DNA of 64,000 nt from Galdieria partita (Eukaryota > Rhodophyta > Bangiophyceae > Galdieriales > Galdieriaceae): contig BQMJ01000057.1 in NCBI GenBank assembly GCA_025991245.1, positions 62,001-126,000 on the forward strand, in the 5' to 3' direction. Positions 34,347-45,246 of the stretch are shown here, piece after piece (position 1 is the stretch's first letter; every line of letters begins with the position of its first letter). The position numbers were made by a program, and so were the translations under genes. Below the pieces are notes generated by a model, which ran no database searches, was not told the DNA's origin, and saw only the letters and a program-made list of their open reading frames with translations.

Positions 34347-35609
34347 TTAAGATACAAAATGACTATTCTCTTTTATGAGCTGTAACAAAGAATCGTCAAC
34401 ATCATCTTTGGAATGACAAAGAGCAGAACTATCTTTCCTATCTTCGTTTTGTAGGTTCTTTTTTTGTTCCTCTGTTGATGCAGAGTAGTACGAAGTTGGT
34501 GATACAGTGGAACTTTCAGACTCTTTCCTTCGTTCCCTTGGACCATTTACACTCAATTTTTCGCGACTTGATATTATATTCCTACTTTCGCAAACAGAAG
34601 AAACCTGATTTCTTTCAAAGCCCTTGTATCCTTCGAAGGAGTTCTTGATACCAGAACTGAAATAGTCTTGGGAGCAGTGAGGCAGGTAACCACGTACTGT
34701 ATTATAAATATTTCCGCCGTGCACAGGAATATCCAAGTTCCACTCTGGTTTCCTTAGTAATATCAGATGCAGTGCAAGTTCCCCTCGATAACCCAAACTA
34801 CAAGCAGCCTTTACCAGAGTTTCTGCTATACTTTGTACAGATACATTTCTACGCAACAGTCTCTCGACCATTCTCATAATACCTTCTAATGTCAGACACT
34901 GGCAAAGACTATCACTTGCAACAAGAACATATTCAACCTGTGGTTGCAATTCAATCCTGGTTACTTGTATGTTTTGAGTTTTTTCTGATACACAACTATG
35001 CTTGAAGTAGTCGTTGGAAGGCAACAGTATGGCATTTTGTCCTGAATGAACGATGATGATTGTAATAACATTCCAGTAAGCTACATAGAGTTGGTTGTCT
35101 TGAAACGCGAGAATGACTCCCTTATTATTCATAGGAGTTGGTACAAGGGAGGGTGTTGTTTGTTTTCTTGCATGGATATTTTGCTCTTGTATACAACGGC
35201 ACATAGTCAACATTTCTTGAAGAATCCTATGAAGCGAAAAGGGTTGGAGTTATCCTGAATATACAAAGTATTCTTACGTATGGAACGAATTTCTTGTAGC
35301 AAAGGTCTTGTTGAGCAGTTTTTCCGTAAATTGTGGGTCCTCAATAAAATGAGCGATATGCGATGATAGTCGACAAAGAGATATTCTTACAATATCGTCA
35401 TATAATTCCAAGTTTGGCATAATACCAAATACTCTTATTTCTTTGTCGTCATCTAGAGCAAAAGTTTTGATGATGGGCATCATAGTATATTTCTGTTGCA
35501 AAGAGGCCTGTTGAAAATAGCCATTTTGTATTATGGAACCACTTTTCCATTCAGTTTTTCCGACCAACGGAGAAGCAGCAGTTGGTAAGTTTTGTTGCAA
35601 CTTGTTCAT
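34347..35609 (-). CDS. Degenerate PP2C-like protein (probable pseudophosphatase)
   Basis: Two exons, 35278-35609 and 34347-35225, joined in frame over a 52-nt intron. The fold pattern looks like PP2C: FALDDDKEIRVFGIMPNLEL where PP2C has FGVFDGHGG; GVILAFQDNQLYVAYWNV where PP2C has the AnVGDSR strand; and VEYVLVASDSLCQCLTLEGI where PP2C has ASDGLWDVLSNQE. The following helix and strand (VKAACSLGYRGELALHLILL) match the A..GSxDNISVxV area. The metal-binding Asp residues of FDGH, GDS, SDG and DN are all absent. The C-terminal 130 residues are Ser/Glu-rich. I infer an inactive, scaffold-type PP2C like TAB1. The first exon might extend upstream. Confidence 0.5.
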
Positions 35610-36330
35610 GGAAGCGTTCAGTTCTACAACACTTTGGTTGACATTTGCCTATCTGTATCGTTTCGAGATGATGTTGGCGCATCATTTTGTTGTGCAATGG
35701 TGTCGTTTCGGCAGATGAATTAACGGAAATGATTTCAGTTGAACACAGTAGATGGGTCCAACTCTCCTTCTTGCTTTGTTGCTTTTTTTCTTTGGAGAAG
35801 ACTGGCGAAGCTATCAAAGAAATTGGTTAGCTGTTGCCTTTTTTACAAAGATCGCATTCTGCAAGTACACATCCCTTCCCAAAATAGAAAGGGTAGAATA
35901 ATGAACACTTTTTGTTCCGTTTTACTTGCAACAACGTTCTAGGCTTTGTTGAATTTTGCATAGAAATAAACTCACCGAAATAGTACGCAAAGTTGATTAA
36001 AGTTGGAGAATCATTTTATTATATAGCCAGTGCTTTTCGGATAACAATAGCAATACATACAATAATAGATCATAAGTCAATTAGCTTCACTTGGCTTGGT
36101 CTTACAAGGATACTTGTGTGATACCACCACTTGGCAACGACAAGTCATCATCGTGCACAATGGCTATCACAACGTTACTGTCGCCCATTTCACCACACAG
36201 ACTCCGTCGACGTCCCTTTTGATTTCTTTGGATTCTTTTTCTTTGGCCCATAAAGCGGTCTGAAAAAGAAACTATATATCGGTTGGAGGACCCTTTGTGA
36301 TATCTTTACAAGTGGGGACAACCAAAGAAC
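35610..36330. other. Intergenic region upstream of eS12
   Basis: About 720 bp between divergent starts. A 49-codon minus-strand frame at about 36100-36249 (MGQRKRIQRNQKGRRRS) is very basic but unassigned and may be chance or part of a small gene. Nothing else is supported. Confidence 0.35.
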
Positions 36331-36765
36331 ATGGCAGACACAGAATTACTACAAGCGATCCAAGAAGTTTTAAAAAAGGCACTTATTTTTGACGGCGTAA
36401 CGAAAGGGATCCGCGAATCAGTCCGTTGTATTGAAGCTGGACAAGTAGGTACTTTTTCCACCATTCGAAATACTTATTCTCTCTATCCCTAATAAAAGGC
36501 ACAGCTGGTTATTCTTGCGGAAGACTGTGACCAACCTGGAATATCTAGTCTTGTGGAGGCTCTGTGTGCTGAACAAAGTGTCAATTTGGTTAAAGTACCA
36601 GAGAGAAAACAACTTGGTGAATGGGCAGGTTTGTGTAAGATCGATCAAGAAGGAAAGGCAACTAAAGTAGTAGCTTGCTCTTGTGTGGTGGTGAGAGACT
36701 TTGGTGAACAATCGGAAGGTCTCAACTATCTTCTGGAGTATCTTAAAGTAAATGCAGCAGAGTAA
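36331..36765 (+). CDS. RPS12: 40S ribosomal protein eS12
   Basis: A small-subunit ribosomal protein of the L7Ae fold located in the beak of the 40S. Exons are 36331-36444 and 36499-36765, with a 54-nt intron. The start [20 protein letters not shown] leads to [17 protein letters not shown], then [40 protein letters not shown] and [20 protein letters not shown]. All of these are typical eS12 residues, including the LxEDCDxP and KQLGxWxGL motifs. Length is 126 residues, close to other eukaryotes. No extension is seen. Confidence 0.95.
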
Positions 36766-36877
36766 ACTTGCGTTTTATATTTTGTTTTCAATAAAAGTAA
36801 CAACACCTTGTTGTGAAGAGTCCTTTGGTCACACGAATTTTGTTGACTTCATGATTGGCTTGTGAAATAGCAGACAC

Positions 36878-37611
36878 ATGTCCCAAGTGAATCCTACAAC
36901 TAGCGAAGAAGTGATACGACTCCTACCAGACTTGGAAGACGATAAGAACGAGAAACAGCTTTCGTCGGAATATGAAGTAGCAAAGTGGATGAACCAGTTA
37001 TCGACTCGATGGAGTGAAAAGTTGCTGGAACAAGACAATGAGCTGATACTGGAAACTAGTGCTTCAGAGAAGCCTGTCGTACCCCTTAGTATACGAAATG
37101 AGCATCTGAATTCTTTAATAGATAGTACTTGGGCAACTTTTGGCCAAGACCAACAAAGAGAAAGGAAGAAGACAGAAACGTTGGGAAAGGACTGGTTCAA
37201 TATGCCGGCCATACCTTCAAACGATATCGAAACACAAAAGGCAGTCAAGTTATTGCTTTTACGTAAATACATCTATCCAAAGAGATTCTACAAGTCTTTG
37301 GGTACGGAAAAGTCAAATCACAGGTTTTATCAGGTACGTTTTGAAGGTAACTGAATGGATTGGATTCGAAGCTGACCGTTTATTTTCAGGTCGGCACTGT
37401 CCAAGATCAACCTGAAGAATTTTTTTCAAATAGACTACCAAGAAAAGAAAGGAAGAATACGTTTGCGGAAGAATTTTTGTCAGATCCTGAGTTAAGGACG
37501 AGCACCAAAGAAAGGTATCAAAAGATTCAAACTGAAAAACAGAAACGTGCAAAACCTAAAAAGTGGAAAAAGAGAATCCAAAGAACACTTCCAAAATGGA
37601 AGAGAAAATGA
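36878..37611 (+). CDS. FCF2: Fcf2-family pre-rRNA processing factor
   Basis: A nucleolar protein of the small-subunit processome needed for early cleavages of pre-rRNA (yeast Fcf2, human DNTTIP2/TdIF2). Exons are 36878-37333 and 37390-37611. The Fcf2 domain begins GKDWFNMPAIPSNDIETQKA, then LLLLRKYIYPKRFYKS. It continues across the intron as FYQ|VGTVQDQPEEFFSNRLPRKE, and then FAEEFLSDPELR. These match the family's WFxMPAxxxTxELxxDLxLLKLRxxLDPKRFYK and FQVGTVxExPxEFYSxRLTxKER pattern. The C-terminus is very basic (KWKKRIQRTLPKWKRK), as in other members. The N-terminal 100 residues are acidic. Confidence 0.88.
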
Positions 37612-37646
37612 TTCTTTTATTGGAAAAGTATGAAAAGTCATTGACC

Positions 37647-38551
37647 TCATCCATCGTCCATCCATTCCTCCGTATCCCCATTTGTCAACTCGTTTACGGA
37701 CTCCAACACTTTTGTCTCATGAATCAAATCCTCAAATGAGTTCGTTATACGATAATATGCAGTGGTGGTGTCACTTTCCATTATTGCAAAAATACATGCC
37801 GATATTTTATGTCCAAATTTCTCTTTCAGTGCTTCATTAACTAAACTATCCATTCTATGTAGTTCCATTCGTTAAAAAGTGAAACATCCAAAAATTTGAC
37901 AACTTACATTGCTGGACTTAAAATGGAATCTGTGGGAACAGGAATGAAGGAGTATAAGGATAATGTTTGGTTATGAAATAAGTTTGGAGAGCCAACGATT
38001 ACATATCGTTCCAATGCAATCAAAGGAACAACTCGAATAAACGACCATTTTCGAACAAGATAAAGATCTTTAGCAACTTGAAAAGCAGCAAGAGCATAAT
38101 CTGTATATAAATAGGGCTGCAACTGTCGACAAAATTCCTCATACTGCTCAAGTACGTCACAAGAAGGTGCAACTTTACCTAAATTAACAACGCCCTCATT
38201 AACAACAGAAGGATCCGTGACACAATCTGTTGATATAAGTTTCGAAGTTGAATCTACTGATTGGAAATTCTTCCCTTCAGGTACGGATTCAAGCAGTTTA
38301 AAAGTTGACGAGGTGGACATCCGCGACTTGTCCTCAAGTTGTTCTTCGTCCAATTTTTGACTAGTCGAATGAGTTTGTACAGCTTTTGACGCTCGCTTTT
38401 TCTTTGCCGGACTCTGCGAAACCGAATACCTAAAACGTTCCAAGTCATCTCCATACTTCATTCTTAATCGTTCACTTCGTCTTCTGCTTGTTGAAGTAGA
38501 ATAGCTTGAGTTCGAGGCACTATTGCTCTCAGTATCGCTATGTTTTGCCAT
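37647..38551 (-). CDS. TSEN15: tRNA-splicing endonuclease subunit Sen15-like
   Basis: A structural subunit of the tRNA-splicing endonuclease. Exons are 37908-38551 and 37647-37854. The first half is Ser-rich and basic (nuclear-type SRRRSERLRMKYG). The Sen15 domain begins LQPYLYTDYALAAFQVAKDL, then YLVRKWSFIRVVPL. The segment FIPVPTDSILSPAIMDSL corresponds to TSEN15's VVPTPIxxSLSxxxI. It ends with CIFAIMESDTTTAYYRITN, matching AIVESDSTIVYYKLTDG. The stop of the upstream same-strand Furry-like gene is only 19 nt before this start. Sen15 lacks catalytic residues in all known species, so none are expected here. Confidence 0.72.
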
Positions 38552-38570
38552 CTGTACAAGATTATTTAAC

Positions 38571-41500
38571 TTAGTCTAGAAGCTCTAACAAGTGAACGAC
38601 TTCTTCATGCAAAGCACCGTCCACCAGTGAAACGAGCGCGTTCAAAATGTCCGACGAACAGCTTACCAGACGCTGCAAAATGCTTTGTTGCCCAGCTTGG
38701 ACAAGGATTGCCTCCATCAAACGTAAAGCACCGCGACGATAAGACAGGGAGTTATTGGTTTCTAACCAAGCGACTACTAAGTTCTGACAATTTTGCACGT
38801 TGTCGAGCCAAAAAGATAGAAGAGGGGACCTCAGTTGATATAAGAAATCTTCCAGTTTCCAATATTTTCTAGAGTTACAGAAGTTTTGCAATGTCTGCGC
38901 GAGAGAGGATAAACGTAGTCGTTTCAATATATAGCAAAGATGGACGCAGGTTATCCTAAAGTAAGCTATAGGATAACTTTGATACTCTACAGCAACCAAC
39001 GACAAATCAGCTTCCGAAATCGTTTGACTATACAGCTGAAGGACTTTTTCCTCTGCTTTTTGATCGTCGTTTTGAGAAACTAGCAAAGCTGTGAGAAAAA
39101 TGAAACTTGTTAGAATAACCGGCACGAGACAAGTTTTTTGTTTCGATGCCTCTTGTCTCCAAGGAATCCGTAGCAACAAGCTGAGATAAATGAATATCAC
39201 GTGTTCAGATTTCTGAAGTTGTGTTGTGGATATCGACAACTTACAGATCTCCAGCATGGGTGGAAACTGGTCCAATCCACTGCAAAACTCTGTTTCTACT
39301 AATTGATGAAAGATACCTTCACCAACTGAATTGCTACTAGAATAAAGCATTGTAAATAGATACGCTGCATGTAGTCTTATCCAAGGCTCCTTAGAGCAAG
39401 TCAACTCAAATGCAAGTGACAGCATGGGAGGAACTGCAACCAGATTCTCCTTCTTAACCTTTGTTGCCAATATGTAGAATATTTGTAACAAATGAGAGAT
39501 GATAGAACGGTCAGGGTTATGCGTAAAGAATTCATTTTTGGCATATGATATTAGAGTTTCAACGGAACTCTTGTCCAAACAAGGACCCAGCAGGCGATAC
39601 AACCTTAGTGAAACAACTCCAAGTATGTGACCAAGGCGGCATCGGATCAAAGCTAAACAATGACGACTCCACAAGGTTCGAAGTTGAGGTTCACAATAAG
39701 AGGATAATTCAATGAGTTTTTCTAGGAAACTGGACAATTGTAAATCTCCATCTCTTGGACTTTGCATTTCTTCCGGAGAGCAAGCAATATCTTTAGGACT
39801 CCACAACACTGCAAGCTGTTGCATGTCTGCAGCAATTTGGGAAGCTAACTGCACACAATGTCGCCATACGTCTTGTCTGCAACAGCGCTCGATATAGGGT
39901 AGCAAGAACCGAGACAAAACATTTGCTAGCAACAATCTTCCATGCCTTTGGTAGGAAACATTATTCGACAACTCCGTAAATATAGCTAAATGAAAGATAA
40001 ATGGAAGAAATGACCTAATATCTTCGCTATTTCTTTGAATGATTTCAGACAACAGAACAACGACAGTTGCAGTGTCTTCCAATTGTCTATTAGGCTCGCG
40101 CTCTGATACCATGTCTTTACAAGAGTCTGTTGTTTCGCAGATTACATGATAGGGAAGGATATAGGAAAGCATATTCAATAGAAAGACGCCAACTCGATTC
40201 TCACTCAACTTTACTGCAGCTCTTTTTATCAACTCTAGCTTTCCATTGCTTCTTTTGTTGGATTGTTTCAATTTTTGGTTCGTAGCAGTAACAAGAACAC
40301 TTATGGCTCTTTGTAAATTATCCTTACGATACCCCAATGCATGCCACAGAATATCAAACGCCTTGAAAGTGAGCCTGTTGTGGAATTTCTCGTGTGCAGT
40401 TTCTTCAAGAGACAGCAATCCTTCTATGACAGATTCTGAAATATCTCCTCTTTCTAACCATGACTCTAAAAAGGACAGTATTCGAGGATAATTATATTCA
40501 ATGTTGTCCTTGATACTTTGCTCGATCTTTGAGAAAACGGCACTGACAATACTGCTTGCTACTTCGGCACACAATATAGCACCTCTTTTCGATATATCAT
40601 TGATCAGATTCTCGTCTTGACAAAGACTAGGAAAATACTCATGGAGTTCTAATGAGGATTCATACGTAAAATTTTTGGTAGCAACAGAGACAAGAGATAC
40701 AAGGGACTCCAGTGCCAGAGGATATAGATGCTCTCGATCCCATCCCAATAAGAAGTAGACAAGAGAAAAAAGTTCTACACAGAGTTGATCATTTTTCAGG
40801 GGCATGTCTTCTCTATCATAATGAAAATGAATATACTCAAGTAGTAAACGAGCAGCATAATATGCGACCGACTCATTTGAATGGTTGGCTGAAAGAATAC
40901 TAAGTTCCATCAGGGTTCTTAACGAATGACGATCAAATCTCAACAATTTTATAATAGCAGGCTTCAGCATCGAAGAGTCACATTGAAGTCTGCTCAATGT
41001 ATATGAGTCAAATTCTTTAAGATCTTCGAGCAAACTGCTGAACAAACTGTCCAAATGAAAGCTTACAGTATCAAATACTTCCCTTGAAATGCTAAATGAC
41101 TCAGCATATCCCAACAAAACAGTGACACAGATTAGAGAAAGCTTTCTAATGCGCTCTTGCAGGTCTTCTACAGTGAGAGCCTCTTCCCGACTGGACCGAT
41201 CATGAAAGCTTGTACGAAAAATAGAAGAACCACGTAGTGCAGAACTGTACTTTCTTGCATTGGACGATGCAATCCATCGTTGCATCAGAAGCAAAGTGTC
41301 TTTCCAAATTCCTTTAAAATGGACCGAAAAACTCGATATGGGAATAAATATAGACAACGCCTTCAGTAAACATAGACAAAAAGTTTCTCGTAAAGCCATA
41401 AGGTCGAAAGGATTCTGAGGACTTTCCACAGCTTGACCCATAATTTGCAGCATTTTAGAAAAGAAGCGAGAATAAAGCTCCAGGATTCCATTATCCATGT

Positions 41501-44303
41501 AGTTCTTATCCGTTTCATTCAAGGTATCTAACAAAGCCAACAAAATTTTCGCATAAAATATGCGATAATGATCTTTCTGTCGCTTTGACCGCCCTTTTGT
41601 TTGATGCAAATGAGGAGAGGAAAATGTAAAATCTTCTGCCTCCATAGCAATGCAGAGAGACAACTGAGATGGGATATTCTTCAACACTTCTAGAAGACGA
41701 GACAAATAGATTGTACAGAGAGAGCTCTTTGTTCCATCGATTCCAAGGAGGCTTGGAGAAAGCACCAATTGAAACATCTTTCGAAGCTGTGAGCGGCTCT
41801 CTTCTGTGAGTCCTCCTAAGGACGCCAGCTTACACTGTTCATGAATGGAACACAGACTATAAAAGAGCAACGAAAAGTTCAACTCGATGGATTCCAAGAA
41901 TGAAATGTTAAATATATGAAATCCAGGAAACCGATCATGCAGCTTCAAATTGCCTTGAATGGATTGTTCAAATTGTCCTTTTAAGTATAATAGCATTTGT
42001 TCAGCATTTAAAACTCCAGCTCTCGAATTTTCTGGTGACTGCTGGACAGTGAACGCAAGAAATGAACGCCATGCACGAAGAAATCGAGAAAAGCGCGATG
42101 TAGAAGACAACTCATAAGATAGTTCGTCATTAGTTCCTCTTGAATTACTTCTTGCTTTCAATTCTTCTGTATACATTTCGTCAAGTTTATCCTCAACTGA
42201 AAATTCTTCTAGCTCAGAACATGTCCTGTCGAACATCAGTGTTTGCATCAACATCAAAGATTCTCGCAAGCTTCTTCTCAAATCGACTGAAGGAAGAAAG
42301 TAAAGCAAGACAAAGACCTCTTGTATTCGAAGCAAAACAGTTCTCAGATTGCTTCCTATAGGTTTATTCACTGATTCTCCAGAAGATGAGCGTTTTCGCA
42401 ACAATAAAACTTGGTTGAAAACTTGTATGATCCGGCCTACATGAGAATATGATAGATCGAGAGGATTGCTCTTCCTAAAATTAAATTTCAACAATATTTG
42501 AAACAATACAGACTCCTCAGCATCTTCGGCTTGATTACACGTATCTAACAACAGAGCTTCTGCTTCGTGCATGAAAATATAGTCAGTTTGGCAAGCCATA
42601 TCGGTAACAGGAGCGTATAGAGCTTGTATTTCTTTCGCTCCTATTGAATCCAACAAGCAATGAACTCCTTTCAGTTGCAACTTTAACAAACAATGGATAT
42701 CTAAGGGATCCATCATAACCATTGCTTGAGACCGTGTTCGATCTAAAAATGAGCATGTCGTCTTTAGAGCCATAAATGACATATGAGCGAGTTTCGATTT
42801 ACTATCAGGACTCCAATCTATTGTGACTTCACTTTCATCAGGACTCCCATCATTATAAAGAGCTTCATCTTTTAGAAGCAATTCACCTTTCAAAGAAAAC
42901 AGTATAACTTGAACGAAGACATACGAGATTTCTGAAAGCGATATGAACTTGTTGTTTTGCCACCATTCTTCAAGGATGTTTATCCAAGTGACAGGAGAAA
43001 CACGTATAACAGTTATCACACATTTTGTTAGAATATCATACAAGTTTTTGCTGGCTTGAGAAAACAAGCGTTCAGCTGACAAAATCTTTTTCAATATTTG
43101 CAGGAGTTGGTCAGTCGGAATCGAAGATGGATCTTTCATTGTGATATACAATTTCAGAGCATGATTCAAAGCCCTTGCAATTGCAATCTTCAGTTGCAAC
43201 TCTTTTGAGTCCTCGTATTGCTTGCAGCACCTCATGACGAATGGCCATAATTCCCTCTTTAAGACGTCTACATGCTTTACCTTTAAGAGCAATGAACAAA
43301 CAGGAAATCCTTTAGCCATGTGTTTGGGTTTCGTCAACCATTTCTGAAACAGACCGTACAGTTCGTCAACCGTCTTGTACCATTTTGCCATCCAAGTCGA
43401 TTCAAAGAGTTCGATATGCATATTTTGCAACAAAATAGAAATATTGTCCGCTATCATATGCTTAATTGCAGTGGAGCGTGTTCCTGCAAGCAACAAACGA
43501 TAAAATTCTAGAAGCTCAACAGCATTCTTGGTAAAACTCACGTCAAATAGTGATATTCTTAAACCTTTCAAAATACTCAAGTAAAACAAGTTTTCATTTT
43601 CTGAATCACGAAGGCTGAAGAGAGACGATAGAGATGTACTTCCAACTGAGTTCAACATTTTTCCATGGAATCTGCTCAATATATCATGTAAGGAAAACAT
43701 GGACAATGAGCCAAGGAAGGCATTGCAAGCCGTTAGAACAGCAGTATTGCAAGGACTACACTCATTGTCCGAATTCTTTGCCAATTTTAGCAGCTCTTCG
43801 ACTGTTAGAGACAACATATCATCTACCAGGTTCTTGGGAATCTCACATTTCTCAAGTAACATTTTATCTAGAAGCCGTTGGAGTGTCCTTAGTTGGTATA
43901 TATATATCAAGATTCCATCACTATCAGTAGTTGCTAGTTCCTCATGTAGATATTTTGAGTTTCTGGATTTTGACTGAGATTCCTTCATCCACTCAATGAT
44001 CAGACTCACTGCATAGCAGCGACAATGGCGTGAAACAGTAAGTAGACATTCTATACAGCGGAGCAAACGAGGTTCTTGTTCGACGCTTTGTCCATATAAA
44101 CTGGCACCTGAATGTTTTTCACCCTTTTTCGCAACTTCTGAAACTATTTTTTGGAGGTGTTTCACAGCTTCTTGACATAAATGGCTTCCTCTTTCCACAA
44201 CGTTAGAAGCCTCTCTATCTTCTATTATGGGTTGAGAAAGTAAACTTGATTTGCTCGAGAATGAGCCCGTTTTGTCATTATTTGTTCCATTTTTTACAAC
44301 CAT
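38571..44303 (-). CDS. Furry/Tao3/Mor2-like cell morphogenesis protein
   Basis: A 1,910-residue helical-repeat protein in one uninterrupted exon. Its N-terminal third follows the Furry family order: YIYQLRTLQRLLDKMLLEKC, LTACNAFLGSLSMFSLHDIL with SRFHGKML, LFYLSILKGLRISLFD and RSTAIKHMIADNISILLQN. Then come the characteristic KWYKTVDELYGLF and KWLTKPKHMAKGFPVCSLLL, the latter like the family's KxKHWxxxFPLxTxLLC. The C-terminal part has the cell-morphogenesis region LLLANVLSRFLLPYIERCC and further HEAT-like helices. Furry proteins scaffold NDR/LATS kinases with MOB proteins to control polarised growth and microtubules. The start is the ATG at 44303; an upstream in-frame TTG was ignored. Alternatives such as other HEAT giants are less likely. 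Confidence 0.68.
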   Translation of the reverse strand: MVVKNGTNNDKTGSFSSKSSLLSQPIIEDREASNVVERGSHLCQEAVKHLQKIVSEVAKKGEKHSGASLYGQSVEQEPRLLRCIECLLTVSRHCRCYAVSLIIEWMKESQSKSRNSKYLHEELATTDSDGILIYIYQLRTLQRLLDKMLLEKCEIPKNLVDDMLSLTVEELLKLAKNSDNECSPCNTAVLTACNAFLGSLSMFSLHDILSRFHGKMLNSVGSTSLSSLFSLRDSENENLFYLSILKGLRISLFDVSFTKNAVELLEFYRLLLAGTRSTAIKHMIADNISILLQNMHIELFESTWMAKWYKTVDELYGLFQKWLTKPKHMAKGFPVCSLLLKVKHVDVLKRELWPFVMRCCKQYEDSKELQLKIAIARALNHALKLYITMKDPSSIPTDQLLQILKKILSAERLFSQASKNLYDILTKCVITVIRVSPVTWINILEEWWQNNKFISLSEISYVFVQVILFSLKGELLLKDEALYNDGSPDESEVTIDWSPDSKSKLAHMSFMALKTTCSFLDRTRSQAMVMMDPLDIHCLLKLQLKGVHCLLDSIGAKEIQALYAPVTDMACQTDYIFMHEAEALLLDTCNQAEDAEESVLFQILLKFNFRKSNPLDLSYSHVGRIIQVFNQVLLLRKRSSSGESVNKPIGSNLRTVLLRIQEVFVLLYFLPSVDLRRSLRESLMLMQTLMFDRTCSELEEFSVEDKLDEMYTEELKARSNSRGTNDELSYELSSTSRFSRFLRAWRSFLAFTVQQSPENSRAGVLNAEQMLLYLKGQFEQSIQGNLKLHDRFPGFHIFNISFLESIELNFSLLFYSLCSIHEQCKLASLGGLTEESRSQLRKMFQLVLSPSLLGIDGTKSSLCTIYLSRLLEVLKNIPSQLSLCIAMEAEDFTFSSPHLHQTKGRSKRQKDHYRIFYAKILLALLDTLNETDKNYMDNGILELYSRFFSKMLQIMGQAVESPQNPFDLMALRETFCLCLLKALSIFIPISSFSVHFKGIWKDTLLLMQRWIASSNARKYSSALRGSSIFRTSFHDRSSREEALTVEDLQERIRKLSLICVTVLLGYAESFSISREVFDTVSFHLDSLFSSLLEDLKEFDSYTLSRLQCDSSMLKPAIIKLLRFDRHSLRTLMELSILSANHSNESVAYYAARLLLEYIHFHYDREDMPLKNDQLCVELFSLVYFLLGWDREHLYPLALESLVSLVSVATKNFTYESSLELHEYFPSLCQDENLINDISKRGAILCAEVASSIVSAVFSKIEQSIKDNIEYNYPRILSFLESWLERGDISESVIEGLLSLEETAHEKFHNRLTFKAFDILWHALGYRKDNLQRAISVLVTATNQKLKQSNKRSNGKLELIKRAAVKLSENRVGVFLLNMLSYILPYHVICETTDSCKDMVSEREPNRQLEDTATVVVLLSEIIQRNSEDIRSFLPFIFHLAIFTELSNNVSYQRHGRLLLANVLSRFLLPYIERCCRQDVWRHCVQLASQIAADMQQLAVLWSPKDIACSPEEMQSPRDGDLQLSSFLEKLIELSSYCEPQLRTLWSRHCLALIRCRLGHILGVVSLRLYRLLGPCLDKSSVETLISYAKNEFFTHNPDRSIISHLLQIFYILATKVKKENLVAVPPMLSLAFELTCSKEPWIRLHAAYLFTMLYSSSNSVGEGIFHQLVETEFCSGLDQFPPMLEICKLSISTTQLQKSEHVIFIYLSLLLRIPWRQEASKQKTCLVPVILTSFIFLTALLVSQNDDQKAEEKVLQLYSQTISEADLSLVAVEYQSYPIAYFRITCVHLCYILKRLRLSSLAQTLQNFCNSRKYWKLEDFLYQLRSPLLSFWLDNVQNCQNLVVAWLETNNSLSYRRGALRLMEAILVQAGQQSILQRLVSCSSDILNALVSLVDGALHEEVVHLLELLD

Positions 44304-44438
44304 AATCGTTTCCAATACTACAATCTGCTTATTTCGTATCGTTCCAAGAGGTAAGGACTAAAATCAATGGAAACCACTTTGAAATGGCGCCAAATTTGGA
44401 CACATTTTTCTTTCTTGGATAATAGAAAATGTCCTTTA

Positions 44439-45080
44439 TTACCAGAATCGAGTCCCAGGTGCTCCTTTAAAGGGGCCCTTTAAGTTCTTTGTTATCCAAC
44501 CTCCATAAAAGTCACCTTCCTGCGGAATAATTTTTTCATTTCCAACGTAAGCTTCATCAAATTTTGAACCATAAAACGACAAATACCCAGAAATAGGCTT
44601 ATAGAGACCTCTTGTTTCTGGGTAACACCAAGCTCCATTCTTAACGACAGAGTCTTCAACGTGTATATCATAGTAGATTGCAGTTCCCTTGAATTCACAG
44701 AAAGTTTTCAAATTCGACTCTTTAAACAGCGAGCGGTTAACTGACTCGGGAGGAAAATAGTAAGTGGGAGGATGACTTGTTTCTAATATTCTATATCCGT
44801 CCTGAGTATCTGCTATAACTTTTCCTCGATGAATTACTCTGAGACGTTGTTTTGTTTTTTCCAGCTTCGGTGGCCTTGGATAATCCCAGACATTTTCTTC
44901 TTTCAGTTCTTCTGTGTTAGACATGTAGAACTTGCGTGATAGTATTTGTCGTCGAACTTTTTGTTGATTGCACTGAGTTTTAAAGAATAGTCTTTTTAAA
45001 GGAGCTCTTGAAAGGCTGTTTGGAAGTCTGTGGACTTGTGTCTGGTTGACTGTACAGAAACCAGAGAAACAACCAATCAT
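44439..45080 (-). CDS. DUF427 domain protein with plastid or mitochondrial transit sequence
   Basis: A 213-residue single-exon protein. The DUF427 fold begins NVWDYPRPPKLEKTKQRLRV, with HRGKVIADTQDGYRILETSH and PPTYYFPPESV. It continues CEFKGTAIYYDIH and ends with the diagnostic QEGDFYGGWIT. DUF427 proteins are small beta-barrels common in cyanobacteria, fungi and actinobacteria; their biochemical role is not established. The first 55 residues, rich in Arg, Ser and Gln (SRAPLKRLFFKTQCNQQK), look like an organelle transit peptide. An internal ATG (MSNTEELKEENV) could also start a cytosolic form. It lies between eL15 and the Furry-like gene, all on the minus strand. Confidence 0.8.
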   Translation of the reverse strand: MIGCFSGFCTVNQTQVHRLPNSLSRAPLKRLFFKTQCNQQKVRRQILSRKFYMSNTEELKEENVWDYPRPPKLEKTKQRLRVIHRGKVIADTQDGYRILETSHPPTYYFPPESVNRSLFKESNLKTFCEFKGTAIYYDIHVEDSVVKNGAWCYPETRGLYKPISGYLSFYGSKFDEAYVGNEKIIPQEGDFYGGWITKNLKGPFKGAPGTRFW

Positions 45081-45246
45081 TGGAAGAATATGTGGAATCC
45101 ATTTCTCAGTTCTTACTTCAAGTTAACTTTGATGGTAACTTCACAATCTCTTCAAAGTTTCACCCCTTTGAAGACTATTCAATAGACAACTACCGAATAA
45201 GAGAAAAAGAAATTCTTTACTGATAAAAGTCGGAACCATCAGTTGT

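Noticed and set aside
36100-36249. 49-codon basic minus-strand frame (MGQRKRIQRNQKGRRRS...)
   Set aside because: It superficially resembles a ribosomal protein start but matches no family I can name, and no further exon could be joined.
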